DNA of 64,000 nucleotides from Tranzscheliella williamsii (lineage: Eukaryota; Basidiomycota; Ustilaginomycetes; Ustilaginales; Ustilaginaceae), in contig JALBYF010000013.1 in assembly GCA_023212725.1 (NCBI GenBank), positions 124,001-188,000 of the forward strand, read 5' to 3'. Below are positions 1-9,414 of this stretch, in pieces. Under the pieces are notes generated by a model. That model made no database searches, was not told the origin of the DNA, and was given only the letters and a program-made list of their open reading frames with translations. Each line of letters opens with the position of its first letter. Positions within the stretch are counted from its first letter, which is position 1. The translations under genes were made by a program, and so were the position numbers.

Positions 1-2
1 TC

Positions 3-641
3 GAGCAAGTTCACATTTGCTTTCAAGAACGGTGTCATCTTAAGCTGCCGAATGGGGAAGATTTGCAACCTCAGGACCCAGTACCGTCCGGGGACATCTT
101 CTTCCATCCTTCTGATGGGCGGACGGAAAGTTGTACGCCTCGACTAGGGCCAAGATTCAAGTACAAGCGTCGGGGCTTGATCGATGGCCCTGGTGCCTCG
201 ACTATGAGCAATTCGAGCCGGTCGACTGTCAATCAGAGTGGATTCAAGGAGTATCTTCTGGTTCGCGACAACCGCTGCGTCGTATCGGACGCCTTCTTCA
301 CGAAATGCATCGCCTGCCACATCCTCCCTCAGAGCCGACCCGAGTACTATCAAGAACTGTACGGCTACACTCCCTCCCATGTCTATACGGCCGAACTCGG
401 CCTTCTACTCCGCCGCGATCTACACTCTTCGTTCGACCGAGGCGAATGGGCCCTGTACCCGTCTGGAGAGGATTTGATCGTCCATGTCTTTATTCGTGAC
501 GAAGATGTGGAACAATATCATGGTAAACGTATTCCACCCACCCGCTTCAACTTGCCGAAGCAGTACCACCCGGATCACAGACTCCTCCGATTCCATTACG
601 AGCAATGTTCCATGGCTCGTTTGCGGGGCACCTGTGCATAG
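3..641 (+). CDS. HNH-nuclease-family protein, 5' end outside window
   Basis: The reading frame is open from the first complete codon of the window to the stop at 639-641, so the N-terminus lies to the left. The C-terminal part fits the HNH_2-type domain common in fungi: RDNRCVVSDA, then CHILP, then GLLLRRDLHSSFDRG. These give the Cys, the HI(L)P histidine and the terminal LH..FD histidine. The Asn normally found before GLLL is replaced (ELGLLL), so nuclease activity is uncertain. Members are often multicopy proteins of unknown role. An internal ATG at 204 could be a start, but similarity to the decayed copy at the right end begins a few codons before it, so I favour a longer protein. No intron is needed. 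Confidence 0.7.
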   Translation, partial: EQVHICFQERCHLKLPNGEDLQPQDPVPSGDIFFHPSDGRTESCTPRLGPRFKYKRRGLIDGPGASTMSNSSRSTVNQSGFKEYLLVRDNRCVVSDAFFTKCIACHILPQSRPEYYQELYGYTPSHVYTAELGLLLRRDLHSSFDRGEWALYPSGEDLIVHVFIRDEDVEQYHGKRIPPTRFNLPKQYHPDHRLLRFHYEQCSMARLRGTCA

Positions 642-1238
642 TTCCAATGACGGCAATCCTGATCAAGTCCCAGCTTCCTGTTCCCTTTGGGATTGTGCGT
701 GTTTGAATGTTGTTGACCATTACGCTGCCAATATCGAACTGAAGATGGTTGAGGTGAGATGGGCCAAATCAAGTCAGAATATTGTGATTGCGATAGCGAT
801 GATGATGACTCTGTGTTTATAATAATATTGGTGCGAGACAGTCATGAGTGCCGATGTAGAATGGAGTAGGGAGCCAGCTGAGCAGCCAGTGTGGGGATGA
901 ATACCCTTATCTCCTGCTTGTCGACTCTTCCTTACTCTCCACTATACACCTAAGCATTGATTGCTCTCTCTGCAATTACAGCCAGGCGAGATCCTGGAAA
1001 CCGTCGGTCTCTTTGTTATCTCTATCGACCACCAGCCATAGTAGCACGATTTGCGGGCCGGAAAGAGCCCCAACTATCCCCCCGTTGGCATCATATCGAC
1101 GATCAAGCACCGACCCGACTGTCGAGGTAGGGCTCCCACCAATAACCTGGCCTGCACTGCCTTTGGGCCCCCTTGCTAGGAAGGCTTCTGCATGCGAGAC
1201 GGTATCCGCTGCCATTCTTGTCTCGCCCGACCGCTTGA
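642..1238. other. Intergenic region, HNH gene to ATG13
   Basis: No supported gene. It holds the AT-rich 3' flank of the HNH gene (a TTATAATAATATT stretch near 819) and the 5' leader of ATG13. An out-of-frame ATG at 1192 opens a short reading frame that overlaps the ATG13 start. Confidence 0.6.
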
Positions 1239-4200
1239 ATGCTGTCGGACAAGGACCTTCAGCACAACAGGCGCCTTCTCGACGGATCTCATTCTCACAT
1301 GCCTTCTGGACCAAGCGATGCCCAGTACCAGCCTCAAGCACAAGCGCAGGTTCCAACCAACCCGCAGCAGCACCCATCTCAGCACACGCAGCCAACTGCT
1401 GCTGCCTCGCAATGGGCCAAACTCGATGGCGTCCTATATCACTTTTACACCTCCACCGCCAACCTGATCCTCCAGTCGCGTATCATCCGCTATCGAGCAG
1501 GTCTCCTACAGAATAGCACAAGCTCGTCTTCCGATCTCAAATCAGCCGCTGCGGCGTCTTCAACTGCCTCCATAAAGTACTCGAAATGGTTCGCCCTTCA
1601 GATTCCTGACAATGACCTCTTTAAAGAGGAGCTGCGGCTATGGCGATCCATAACCTCAATGCTAGAGATCGATACTAGCACAGCCGCACCTTCTACAGTA
1701 CCTTTAGCCGACGCGGTTCCGGATCTGGTGGTGGATGTCATACTTGACCTGACCAAGGTCCCGGAACATCACCAGGTCTTGCTATTACAGCACAGTGACG
1801 CTGCTCAGCCTCCCCACCTCGCATCAGGCTCTGTATCACTATCTGCCAACTCGAGTAAAAGGGTTATGATCGATGGCCGTGCCATAGACGATCCCGGCAC
1901 GTATACCACAGGTCCGACTCCCAAGCTGATCGTTCTCGAGCAGTGGAGGCTGCGCTTCGAAGCAGGCTCGCTAGACTCGTCTTTAGAGCTGCCACTACTC
2001 TACAAGAGGTCAATCGCCCATTTCCGCGCACTGTTCTCTCTTTTGCATGCTTTACCCGCCAACCGCCTCTGCTCGAAGCTCGAGGACCTTCAGCAACACT
2101 ATCAGGACCTCGATACTTTACCGGCCGCGAAACGAAACTACCCTTCCTTGGCTGCACGAGGAGATATGGGCTCACAGGACCATGAGATGCAAATTGGCTG
2201 CCGTCTCAGTATGGGATGTGAAGATGACGCCTCAACTGAGAAGGCCGAAGGCGAATTCCAGATCTACGATGCACTGGCGCCCGAGACAAACAGTCGTCTT
2301 TTCGCTCCAGGTCGCAACCCTGACGTCGAAACCGCACGCCACTTTGCCGTACACACCTTTTCGCCCATCGCCACTCCAGTCGGCAATCTGGTCATGCAAG
2401 TGAGTTTCCGAAAGTTGGCCGGCTATTCTATCGAAGATGCGGACAGCTTGCGCAGTGCACGTTCCATGCAGGTTGAGATGGAGGAAGACTTCTTTAAACC
2501 ACCGCCAAGTACCGGCATAGCTCCTGCAACGCAATCACCGAGTCTGTTGGGCGTCTCGGCAGCGTCCAGACCCATCCCCCGTGCATCCGCACCTGCGGAG
2601 ATCCACAGTACTACCGGCGACAAGCCCAATTACAGCTCTCCGCTTGCATCAGCGCCCGTTCAACCTATCGGAGGCATCACGGCAAGCAGATTCTCTCGCG
2701 CTGCCGACGCCAACACTGCAGCAATGCCGCCGCCGTCCACGACAGCGGCTTTACCCTCTCTCGGTGCAGCTGCTATGACTGGACAAGATGCGAACATATC
2801 AAAATCACCAGCGAATCCTAGCGTGTTCAGCACCAGCGCTCCTGGACGGCCCGTGGCGGGTCTTTCGAGCCTTAGACGGACCGGCTCGACCAAGAGCAAT
2901 CTGTCGAATCTGGGCACCGCCCCTGCCTCCACAATGATTCCCTCGAGCCCGGCACTAGCCGCTGCTCTAACTACCGAGCCCGCTTTCGTCCTTCCCAGCT
3001 CGCTGCGCAGGGCGAGCACGACCGAGAGGAGGCTGCGTACGGCCAGCACCACATCAAGTGGCAAGTCAGGCTCGCCTGTATCGCCTGTAGGCGGCACGGT
3101 GGATCTCCCAGAGGTAGGCAGCAGCATACCGCGGAGCTTGTCGTCAGCTTTCCCCTCCTCTTCCGGTGGTCGGCCGGCTTCCGTTCGGCTGACCAGCGCA
3201 GGCGCGTCCTTGATGAATACCTCTACGCAGACACGGCCTGGCGCCTCCTTCAGCCCATCCTCGCCCTCCCCTCTCGCTCAGCAAATGTCTTTGCACGGAC
3301 CGAAAGCTGCGAGCACTGGCTTTCCTTCCTCTTCGTTTTCAGCTTCAAACTCACGACTGTCGTCGAGCTCAGGCATGCGTGCCTCGATGGCTTCCAGCGG
3401 CATGACCATTCCCAGCTTGCGCAACGTCTTTCAGAACTACGTTCCCAGGTCCGGAACCGCCTTGCACGCGGCTACGCGCGCCCCGCCGATCGCTAGTGGC
3501 ACAACGCCGGCGTCGGCACAGAGCAGCGTCTCTCAATCCAATCTGCAGCGAGTCGCCAGCGTCAGAAGGTATTCTAGCACCAGCGAGGCCGGCTCAGGTT
3601 CTGCTTTTGGCGCCGGAAGCTCAGCGAGCGCAGCAGCACGGCCACAGATGATCAAGCGCTATAGCACCAACTTCTCCTACCGGCAAAACCGAGAGCGCCA
3701 GAGCACATATGGCAGCAGTCTTGACTCGGAAGGATCTGGATTCCCCGGTGCGGGCGCAGAGCCGTCCAGCTACCCAAACCTGGGAGTAGCTGGGTCCAGC
3801 TTGAACTCGGCACAGGCGCGGAGCTGGATTGCGCGTATGGAGCAGCGACAAGGCCTGGCTAGTGGTGGTGCTTTCGGTCGCCAATCCAACACCGATGATG
3901 GGACGAGCACGGGTGCTTCCGCTTCGACGGGGACGCGCTTCCGCTCGTCGCCGGGCGGCGCTACTACGCCCTCGGGTGTGCTGACTCCAAGCCCACGAAG
4001 TCACGATGAGGATATGGATGACCTGATGCGCCTGCTCGAGTCGAAGCCAGCGTTCGGCGCTTCCTCGCTGAGCCGGCTGAGCGGCCTGCGCGCTGAAAGG
4101 CGCGCAGCCTCGGGGTTGGGCAGTACACCCGAGGAAGGCCAAGCCGGCAGCGAGGGCGTAGCGCATGGCGGACAAGAAGCAAGGGCGAGCCCAGAAGCGC

Positions 4201-5399
4201 GCAGAGCGAGCCCAGCGACAAATCCTGTAGGACGGCTCAACACTGGCAGCGGAGCGAAAAGCGGAATGTACGGACCGCTCCGGACGGCCAACCCGCTGTC
4301 GCGGAGCCAGCTGGACGATATGCTGAACCGCATGGCCGAATCGGTCGGAATGGTCAGCCTGAGCGGTGCGCCATCGGTCGATCTCGCCCACACGACGCCT
4401 GGCGAGCCGACGGAAGAGGGACGTCCGAACGAGCCTGCCGAGGGTGAAGATCAAGCAGCAATGGCACATTTGCCTTCCGCGGCGATGCCGCTCACACGGG
4501 CTGCACCTCTCCCAGGCGTAGGCAGGCCACGACCTTCTGTTCGGAGCGCCTTCAGCGTCGGCCACGGCGACAGCAGCAACGCGGAAGCTTCTCGCTCCTC
4601 CACGCCGATCACTGATCCCACTGCCGCCGGTGCGCTGCGCTTGCGCTCGCAGATGCCCCAGGATCGGCTTGGCGTCATCGGGCCAGACCAAGCGAGGGGA
4701 TTCCACACGTCTGCGGGCGCCGACAGCACCGCCCAGATTGCACCGAGGAGGTTGGGCGGGACGAGAGACCCGGTGGTGATGCGCGCGCCAATGGTGGGCG
4801 GTGCGCTGCATGCGAACCTCGAGGCCGAGAGCGACCTGGTCTTTGGCGAAGCACCGCTTGCGTACGACCCGGAAGATGATCTGCCCGGGCGGATGGAGAT
4901 GATGACGGACGAGGAGCTGCGTGGGGCGGGAGCTGGAGATCGGGCAGGCGGGCTGGCGACGGGGGTGGCGGTAGGGGTGGGAGGGGTGGTCGGCGAGGGC
5001 GAGGGGACGAGGGGGGCGTACGAGGTGTACCGGGAGGGGGGCAGCGACGGGGAGGGTGTGCGCGCGCGCGGCGGGTTGGGGTGGGAGCGCGCCGGGTGGG
5101 AGCGCGAGCGCGCGCTCGACGCCGAGCGCCGCCGCGCGGACGCCGAGATGTCGCGCAACTTCGGCCAGGAGGTCGGCGCCAGCACGCGCGGCCGTGGCTC
5201 GCACAGCCCCTGGCGCCTCGCCGCCCCGCCCGCCCCCGACCTCCGCAGGGGCTACGGCGCCTCCGCTCCCTCCTCTCACTTCCACTACACCCCGCACCGC
5301 CCCGCCCTCGCCCGCCACGCCAGCAACTCCGACCCCTCCCCTGCAGACAGCCCACCCTGCGAACCCGGCCTCGACGACGACGACGACGACGAGCATTGA
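1239..5399 (+). CDS. ATG13: Atg13, regulatory subunit of the autophagy-initiation kinase complex
   Basis: Single 1386-residue frame. Residues about 58-400 match the Atg13 HORMA domain: it opens with QWAKLDGVLYHFYTSTANLI, the hallmark Atg13 N-terminus, and ends near PVGNLVMQVSFRKLAG. The remaining thousand residues are Ser/Pro/Gly/Ala-rich and disordered, as expected for the Atg1- and Atg17-binding tail, ending in an Asp run. Known role: Atg13 binds Atg1 kinase and Atg17 at the phagophore assembly site and is controlled by TORC1 phosphorylation. The protein is long compared with the 738-residue yeast protein, mostly because of the tail. Start choice is open: ATG 1239 is the first in frame, but ATG 1299 also precedes the domain. 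The last 500 nt change from G-rich to C-rich on the coding strand. Confidence 0.9.
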   Translation: MLSDKDLQHNRRLLDGSHSHMPSGPSDAQYQPQAQAQVPTNPQQHPSQHTQPTAAASQWAKLDGVLYHFYTSTANLILQSRIIRYRAGLLQNSTSSSSDLKSAAAASSTASIKYSKWFALQIPDNDLFKEELRLWRSITSMLEIDTSTAAPSTVPLADAVPDLVVDVILDLTKVPEHHQVLLLQHSDAAQPPHLASGSVSLSANSSKRVMIDGRAIDDPGTYTTGPTPKLIVLEQWRLRFEAGSLDSSLELPLLYKRSIAHFRALFSLLHALPANRLCSKLEDLQQHYQDLDTLPAAKRNYPSLAARGDMGSQDHEMQIGCRLSMGCEDDASTEKAEGEFQIYDALAPETNSRLFAPGRNPDVETARHFAVHTFSPIATPVGNLVMQVSFRKLAGYSIEDADSLRSARSMQVEMEEDFFKPPPSTGIAPATQSPSLLGVSAASRPIPRASAPAEIHSTTGDKPNYSSPLASAPVQPIGGITASRFSRAADANTAAMPPPSTTAALPSLGAAAMTGQDANISKSPANPSVFSTSAPGRPVAGLSSLRRTGSTKSNLSNLGTAPASTMIPSSPALAAALTTEPAFVLPSSLRRASTTERRLRTASTTSSGKSGSPVSPVGGTVDLPEVGSSIPRSLSSAFPSSSGGRPASVRLTSAGASLMNTSTQTRPGASFSPSSPSPLAQQMSLHGPKAASTGFPSSSFSASNSRLSSSSGMRASMASSGMTIPSLRNVFQNYVPRSGTALHAATRAPPIASGTTPASAQSSVSQSNLQRVASVRRYSSTSEAGSGSAFGAGSSASAAARPQMIKRYSTNFSYRQNRERQSTYGSSLDSEGSGFPGAGAEPSSYPNLGVAGSSLNSAQARSWIARMEQRQGLASGGAFGRQSNTDDGTSTGASASTGTRFRSSPGGATTPSGVLTPSPRSHDEDMDDLMRLLESKPAFGASSLSRLSGLRAERRAASGLGSTPEEGQAGSEGVAHGGQEARASPEARRASPATNPVGRLNTGSGAKSGMYGPLRTANPLSRSQLDDMLNRMAESVGMVSLSGAPSVDLAHTTPGEPTEEGRPNEPAEGEDQAAMAHLPSAAMPLTRAAPLPGVGRPRPSVRSAFSVGHGDSSNAEASRSSTPITDPTAAGALRLRSQMPQDRLGVIGPDQARGFHTSAGADSTAQIAPRRLGGTRDPVVMRAPMVGGALHANLEAESDLVFGEAPLAYDPEDDLPGRMEMMTDEELRGAGAGDRAGGLATGVAVGVGGVVGEGEGTRGAYEVYREGGSDGEGVRARGGLGWERAGWERERALDAERRRADAEMSRNFGQEVGASTRGRGSHSPWRLAAPPAPDLRRGYGASAPSSHFHYTPHRPALARHASNSDPSPADSPPCEPGLDDDDDDEH

Positions 5400-5677
5400 T
5401 CCTCGCAGGCGCGCGTCATCCGCACCGTCCGTGACACTTCCCTTTGTCTGTCTCTAGCATCGCATCTCTCCCCGCAAATATCATAGCATTGTGATTCACC
5501 ATATAGCCTTGATCCGTGCTGGAGTTGGCCAGCGAGGTGAATATTCACATTGCGAGGCTCTGTTAGGGCGGGGAGCGGGTGACGTGTCGGGAGATAATTC
5601 GAAGCCAATGGAAAGCGTGGGGGTATGCGACCTGCCACCACAGCCCTGGAGAACACGAGCTGGAGACAAGTGGGACG

Positions 5678-6014
5678 ATGGTGAGTGTGGACGTGGATGC
5701 GGGCGGGTGGGTGTGGGATGTGGAAGCTGACGCTGGGTGGGGGTAGCCTTCGTTCAGGGATATCCGGGCGCGGAACGAGGCGTTTGCCAGTGCGGCGCGC
5801 GGGGGGCGGCGCGGGGCGGACGAGGGTGTGCCGCGCCGGTCGCTCGCACGCGCCGCGCCGTCCAGCCGGCTCGGCCACGCCGCACTCGCGCTCATCGTCT
5901 TTGTCGTCGTCGGCGGAGGTACGTATCGCCCCGCCCCCCTCTCCTACCGGCGTCACTGACATCCCCGCCCGGCCCCCCGCAGTCTTCTTCGAGTCCCTCC
6001 GCCTGTTCTTCTAA
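5678..6014 (+). CDS. YSY6: RAMP4/SERP1/Ysy6-type small ER membrane protein, three exons
   Basis: Spliced CDS join(5678..5680, 5747..5918, 5983..6014), 68 residues. The start codon is alone in its coding exon: ATG is followed directly by GTGAGT, and the next exon follows GGGTAG. The second intron has a GTACGT donor and a CCCCGCAG acceptor, and all phases agree. The product has a basic N-terminal half (RDIRARNEAFASAARGG), matching the RAMP4 pattern R..N..F...A..RG, and one C-terminal membrane span (ALALIVFVVVGG) ending in VFFESLRLFF. Known role: RAMP4 associates with the Sec61 translocon and stabilises membrane proteins under ER stress. It lies between ATG13 and the convergent RRP40. Length and tail-anchored layout fit the family; identification is by pattern only. 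Confidence 0.72.
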
Positions 6015-6077
6015 TCACCCGCTCACAACCGATTCACACACTGCCGCTCGCGAGTTTGTGCTTGTGTGCCGATGGGT

Positions 6078-7112
6078 CTACACGAACGCCTGCAGGATGC
6101 GGCTGACTGCCTTGGCGTCGAGCGCGCGCGCGCGGTTCTTGACGATCCAGTCGGCGTCGACATCGGCGGCGGCAGCGTCAGCGCCGGGAGGGGCTGCCGT
6201 GGTGGCGTGCGCGGTCGCAGCACGGTCGGCGGCAGCGAGGACGCGGCCGAGCGCGACGACCTGGCGCGGCTCCGAGGCGCGCACCCAGACCACGCCGTTC
6301 TGGCCCACCGCAGCCTCGAAGGGAAAGTGCGCGGCGACATGCGCGAGCAGCCGATGCGCCGGGCGGAGGAGGCTGTGGAAGGCAAAAACCGGTCAACGCA
6401 AAAACACAGCGAGGCACGGCACGCCGCGGCAGCTTACCTTCGCGCGAGCCCGAGCGAGACGTTAAACACCATCGCGTGGCCGTTCCGCTCGCCCCGCTCG
6501 TCCACCGTCTTGAGATCGCCGTACCCGTCGCTCTTGCCCGTCACCGGATTGACACACGTCAGCTCCGGCTCCGTGTACCGCTCCGCAGAGACCACCTTGG
6601 CATAGACAAGCGTCCCCACCTTCAGATTCGGCTTGTGCCGCTTTGTTGCGCCAGCGAACGACAGCGCCGGCAGTGTCCCCGCGTGCGCCGAGAAGAGCGA
6701 GACCGTGTACAACTCTGCGCCGCGGTTCGTGATCTGGCATATCACCGAGTCCCCCGCCGACGGCACATACTACCAACGCGATACGGAAGCAAACAGGTTA
6801 GTCTACACTCAGTCGTACACAGACTGTCCGTCAGTCGCTCCGGCTAGCACGTACACGTGAGGTATTGGTCTCGATCCAAAAGGCCGTGGGCTCGCTGGTG
6901 AGGGCTGTGGCAGCGTCTTCTCCTTGCTCTTGCTGCGGTTGAGCTTTCGACCGGGAGAGCTGCCCCAAAGCGCCGGCACGGGTGGCTGTCAGCGACGTCG
7001 AGGACAGTTCCGTTTCGCTGCCGGGTATCTGGGACGGCAACAGCCCGGGGCCGAGCTTGACGGATGACGTAGAGGCGACGGGCAGGACATCGCCCGGCAA
7101 AAGGATCGCCAT
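6078..7112 (-). CDS. RRP40: Exosome cap subunit Rrp40 (EXOSC3)
   Basis: CDS complement join(6078..6372, 6438..6769, 6855..7112), 294 residues. Introns are 65 and 85 nt with GTAAGC and GTACGT donors. The first exon carries the N-terminal domain (ILLPGDVLPV); the joint gives NTSR|YVPSAGDSVICQI, as in human EXOSC3. Then come the S1 domain with the diagnostic FAGATKRHKPNLKVGTLVYA and PELTCV, and a KH domain beginning FEAAVGQNGVVWV. Role: one of three S1/KH cap proteins of the nuclear and cytoplasmic RNA exosome, guiding RNA to the channel and Rrp44. The start ATG at 7112 is the first in frame with the conserved N-terminus. An alanine-rich insert lies in the KH domain. It shares a 727-bp intergenic region with the divergent carrier gene. 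Confidence 0.92.
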
Positions 7113-7839
7113 TTTCAATATGCTCGACCGAGGGCAACCGGGTAGGCGGTGCAGCTGATCACTGAATAGCGTGGAGCGCTGCTGCGGAAAGGACGGTCCA
7201 GAGCTGCTGTAGTCGCCCAGCGATGCTTTGGTAGTGTCGGGCGCCGGCTGGGTATGGGATGGAAGGTGAAGAGAGGTTCGAAGCAGCGAGGATGGAGCGC
7301 AGGCTCTTCAAAAGTGGAGAACCAAAAAACTCAAAAACAGCAGTCACATCACCTTCTCTTGCTTGACCATGGACGCTGTTAAGACCGTGCAAAAAATGTA
7401 ACAAATGTGAGATCGACTTCTTCCCATCAACATCGCGGCTTTCGGATCGAGAGAATTCTGCAGCCGCACCCGCGGCCTTCCGTGCTTGGCCACCTTGCAA
7501 AGTGAACCGTTCTCAGACTATGTGCACCGCTGCCATCGGCAAGCTGGACGAGCGAGCTTTCACAAGCTGTGAACCCGGCGCAAGCGGTGACTGTGGGATA
7601 AGCGGTGAATGTTGGGACAAGCGGTGAATGTGGCACAAGCTGTGGATCTGGGATGTAAGAAGAAAGTCGGCAGTCACGTCACCGACACGGCCACATCTCA
7701 CAATCTTTGGAGAAATTGTGCAGCGGCCGTCTCGAGTCAGTGTCGATGGGCGGCCTTCTTGTTATCTCTCGATCCCGTTACGAGCGTGTAAAGTTACTGT
7801 AGCCAGCTGTCCTGCCGCATCGACCAGCCAGATATCATT
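7113..7839. promoter_or_regulatory. Divergent promoter region of RRP40 and the YMC1-like gene
   Basis: 727 bp between two divergent starts. No frame here begins with ATG and looks coding. It contains a degenerate tandem repeat (listed separately at 7559-7655). Confidence 0.5.
7559..7655. repeat. Degenerate ~18-bp tandem repeat, about five units
   Basis: Five consecutive imperfect units built on (A/G)CAAGC(G/T)GTGAATGTGG. The third and fourth (ATAAGCGGTGAATGTTGGG and ACAAGCGGTGAATGTGGC) are most alike. It lies in the intergenic region shared by RRP40 and the mitochondrial carrier gene. Confidence 0.75.
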
Positions 7840-8888
7840 ATGGCAGAGCTGTCGTCGCTTCCCAAGGTGCCGCTGCTGTCGCAGGGCCAGCGGGATGTAC
7901 TGTCGGGCACGGTTGGTGGTGTAGCCCAGGTGCTGGTGGGGCAGCCGCTCGATATCCTCAAGGTTCGCTTGCAGACTTCGCCGCCGGGCACATACAAGGG
8001 GATGGCCGACTGCGCCGGCCAGATCGTCAAGAACGAGGGCCCGCTCGCCTTCTACAAGGGCACCTTGACGCCGCTGCTGGGAGTCGGCGCCTGCGTCAGC
8101 ATCCAGTTTGGGTGTGTGGAAGCGCTGAAGCGCCACTTCCGCCAGCAGAACATCCACAAAGGCCTCCAACCGGATCTGTCCTACTCGCAGTTCTACCTTG
8201 CCGGTGGTCTTGCTGGTCTGGCCAACAGCGTGGTGGCGGGCCCTGTCGAACATATCCGCATCCGCCTCCAGACGCAGCCTTCGCCGCCCATCTACCGTGG
8301 GCCGCTGGACTGCATCGGCCAGGTGCTCCGGCAGTCGGGCCCGTTCAATGGCATCTTCCGCGGCCAGGTGCCCACGTTTGCGCGTGAATTCCACGGAATG
8401 GGCATGTACTTTCTCACCTACGAGGCGCTGGTCCAGCACAAGCTCGCCTCATCTGGCATCTCCCGCTCCGAGCTGCCATCCACCTACGCCATGTTCGCAG
8501 GCGCCATGGCCGGCTACGGCCTCTGGTTCACCGCCTATCCCGCCGACATTATCAAGTCCAAACTGCAGACCGACGCCCTCAACCCCGCAGAACGCAGATA
8601 TAAGGGCACCATCGACTGCATCCAACAGACCTTCCGCTCCGACGGCATTAAAGGCTTCTTCCGCGGTCTCCTCCCCACCCTTGTCCGAAGCCCGTTCGCC
8701 AACGCCGCCACCTTTGTCGCTTTCGAGTGTAAGTCAATCTGCACGCTCCTGGACGCCGTCCACAGCATAGTCTCTTCCCTCGCCGGTTTCCCGTTTCTCC
8801 GAGCAGAATTACTGACTTGCTTGCTTGCTTGCTCGACCATCTTACTTTCTTTGCCACAGGGGCTGCCCGAAACCTGAAGGATCTTTAG
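7840..8888 (+). CDS. Mitochondrial carrier of the Ymc1/Ymc2 type
   Basis: CDS join(7840..8728, 8860..8888), 305 residues; the intron is 131 nt with a GTAAGT donor and CCACAG acceptor. The second exon adds only the C-terminal WAARNLKDL. Three mitochondrial-carrier repeats are clear, each with the PX(D/E)XX(K/R) signature: GQPLDILKVRLQT, GPVEHIRIRLQT and YPADIIKSKLQT. The segment FYKGTLTPLLGVGACVSIQFG is nearly that of yeast Ymc1, assigned to glutamate/glycine-linked transport into mitochondria; carnitine and ornithine carriers are more distant alternatives. It acts in the inner mitochondrial membrane. Codon choice shifts from G- to C-ending along the gene. Confidence 0.87.
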
Positions 8889-9414
8889 CCCTCTGTCCAG
8901 CTAGTTTGCTTATAGAACGTGTAGAAGGCATACTATCCAGCCTACAATCATATCGCACCTTCGATGTCGACAGCGGTAGGCTGGTCCGCAGTCTCGCAGT
9001 GTTCTACGGTATGCCATCGAGCAAGGCAGGCGATGAGCAGCGGTAAACTATATTCGAGGAGATTGGCAAGCAGGAGACCGTCAGGACCATATACTACCTT
9101 GCATCGCGTGATGAGGGGTTGGACAGAGAAGAGGTGATAACACAGCATAGCGTACCTCGGGAGCCAAGAAAACGTGTGGCTAAGGAATACAGATGTCGAC
9201 AGATAGAAGCGGTACAAGGTGACGAGAGACAACAGGCAACAGATGACGATGAGGGCAACGATAAGCATGACTTCCTGGACGGAGGAAAGCACTTGTGTTG
9301 AGGTTACCGATGATGAGTTGTGACCGGGATGAAAGGAGGCAGATGCTTGCAGACTGCGGTTGAACGGGGCGTATGGGTGGAAATGAAGGCATGTGGGAGG
9401 AAAGCCGGTGAAGA
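8889..9414. other. Intergenic, 3' flanks of two convergent genes
   Basis: Lies between the 3' ends of the carrier gene and the unknown minus-strand gene. A hydrophobic minus-strand frame (ATG at 9268) was considered and not accepted. Nothing else seen. Confidence 0.5.

Noticed and set aside
3621..5396. 591-codon frame antisense to ATG13
   Set aside because: GC-rich codon bias on the sense strand suppresses stops on the other strand. The product is a Pro/Arg/Ala mixture without domains, and Atg13 is on the sense strand.
8948..9268. Minus-strand frame starting MLIVALIVICCLLSLVTLYRF, a possible small membrane protein
   Set aside because: It lies in a pyrimidine-rich stretch that reads like the 3' flank of the neighbouring minus-strand gene, and overlaps no known family. 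The hydrophobicity is explained by T-rich codons.
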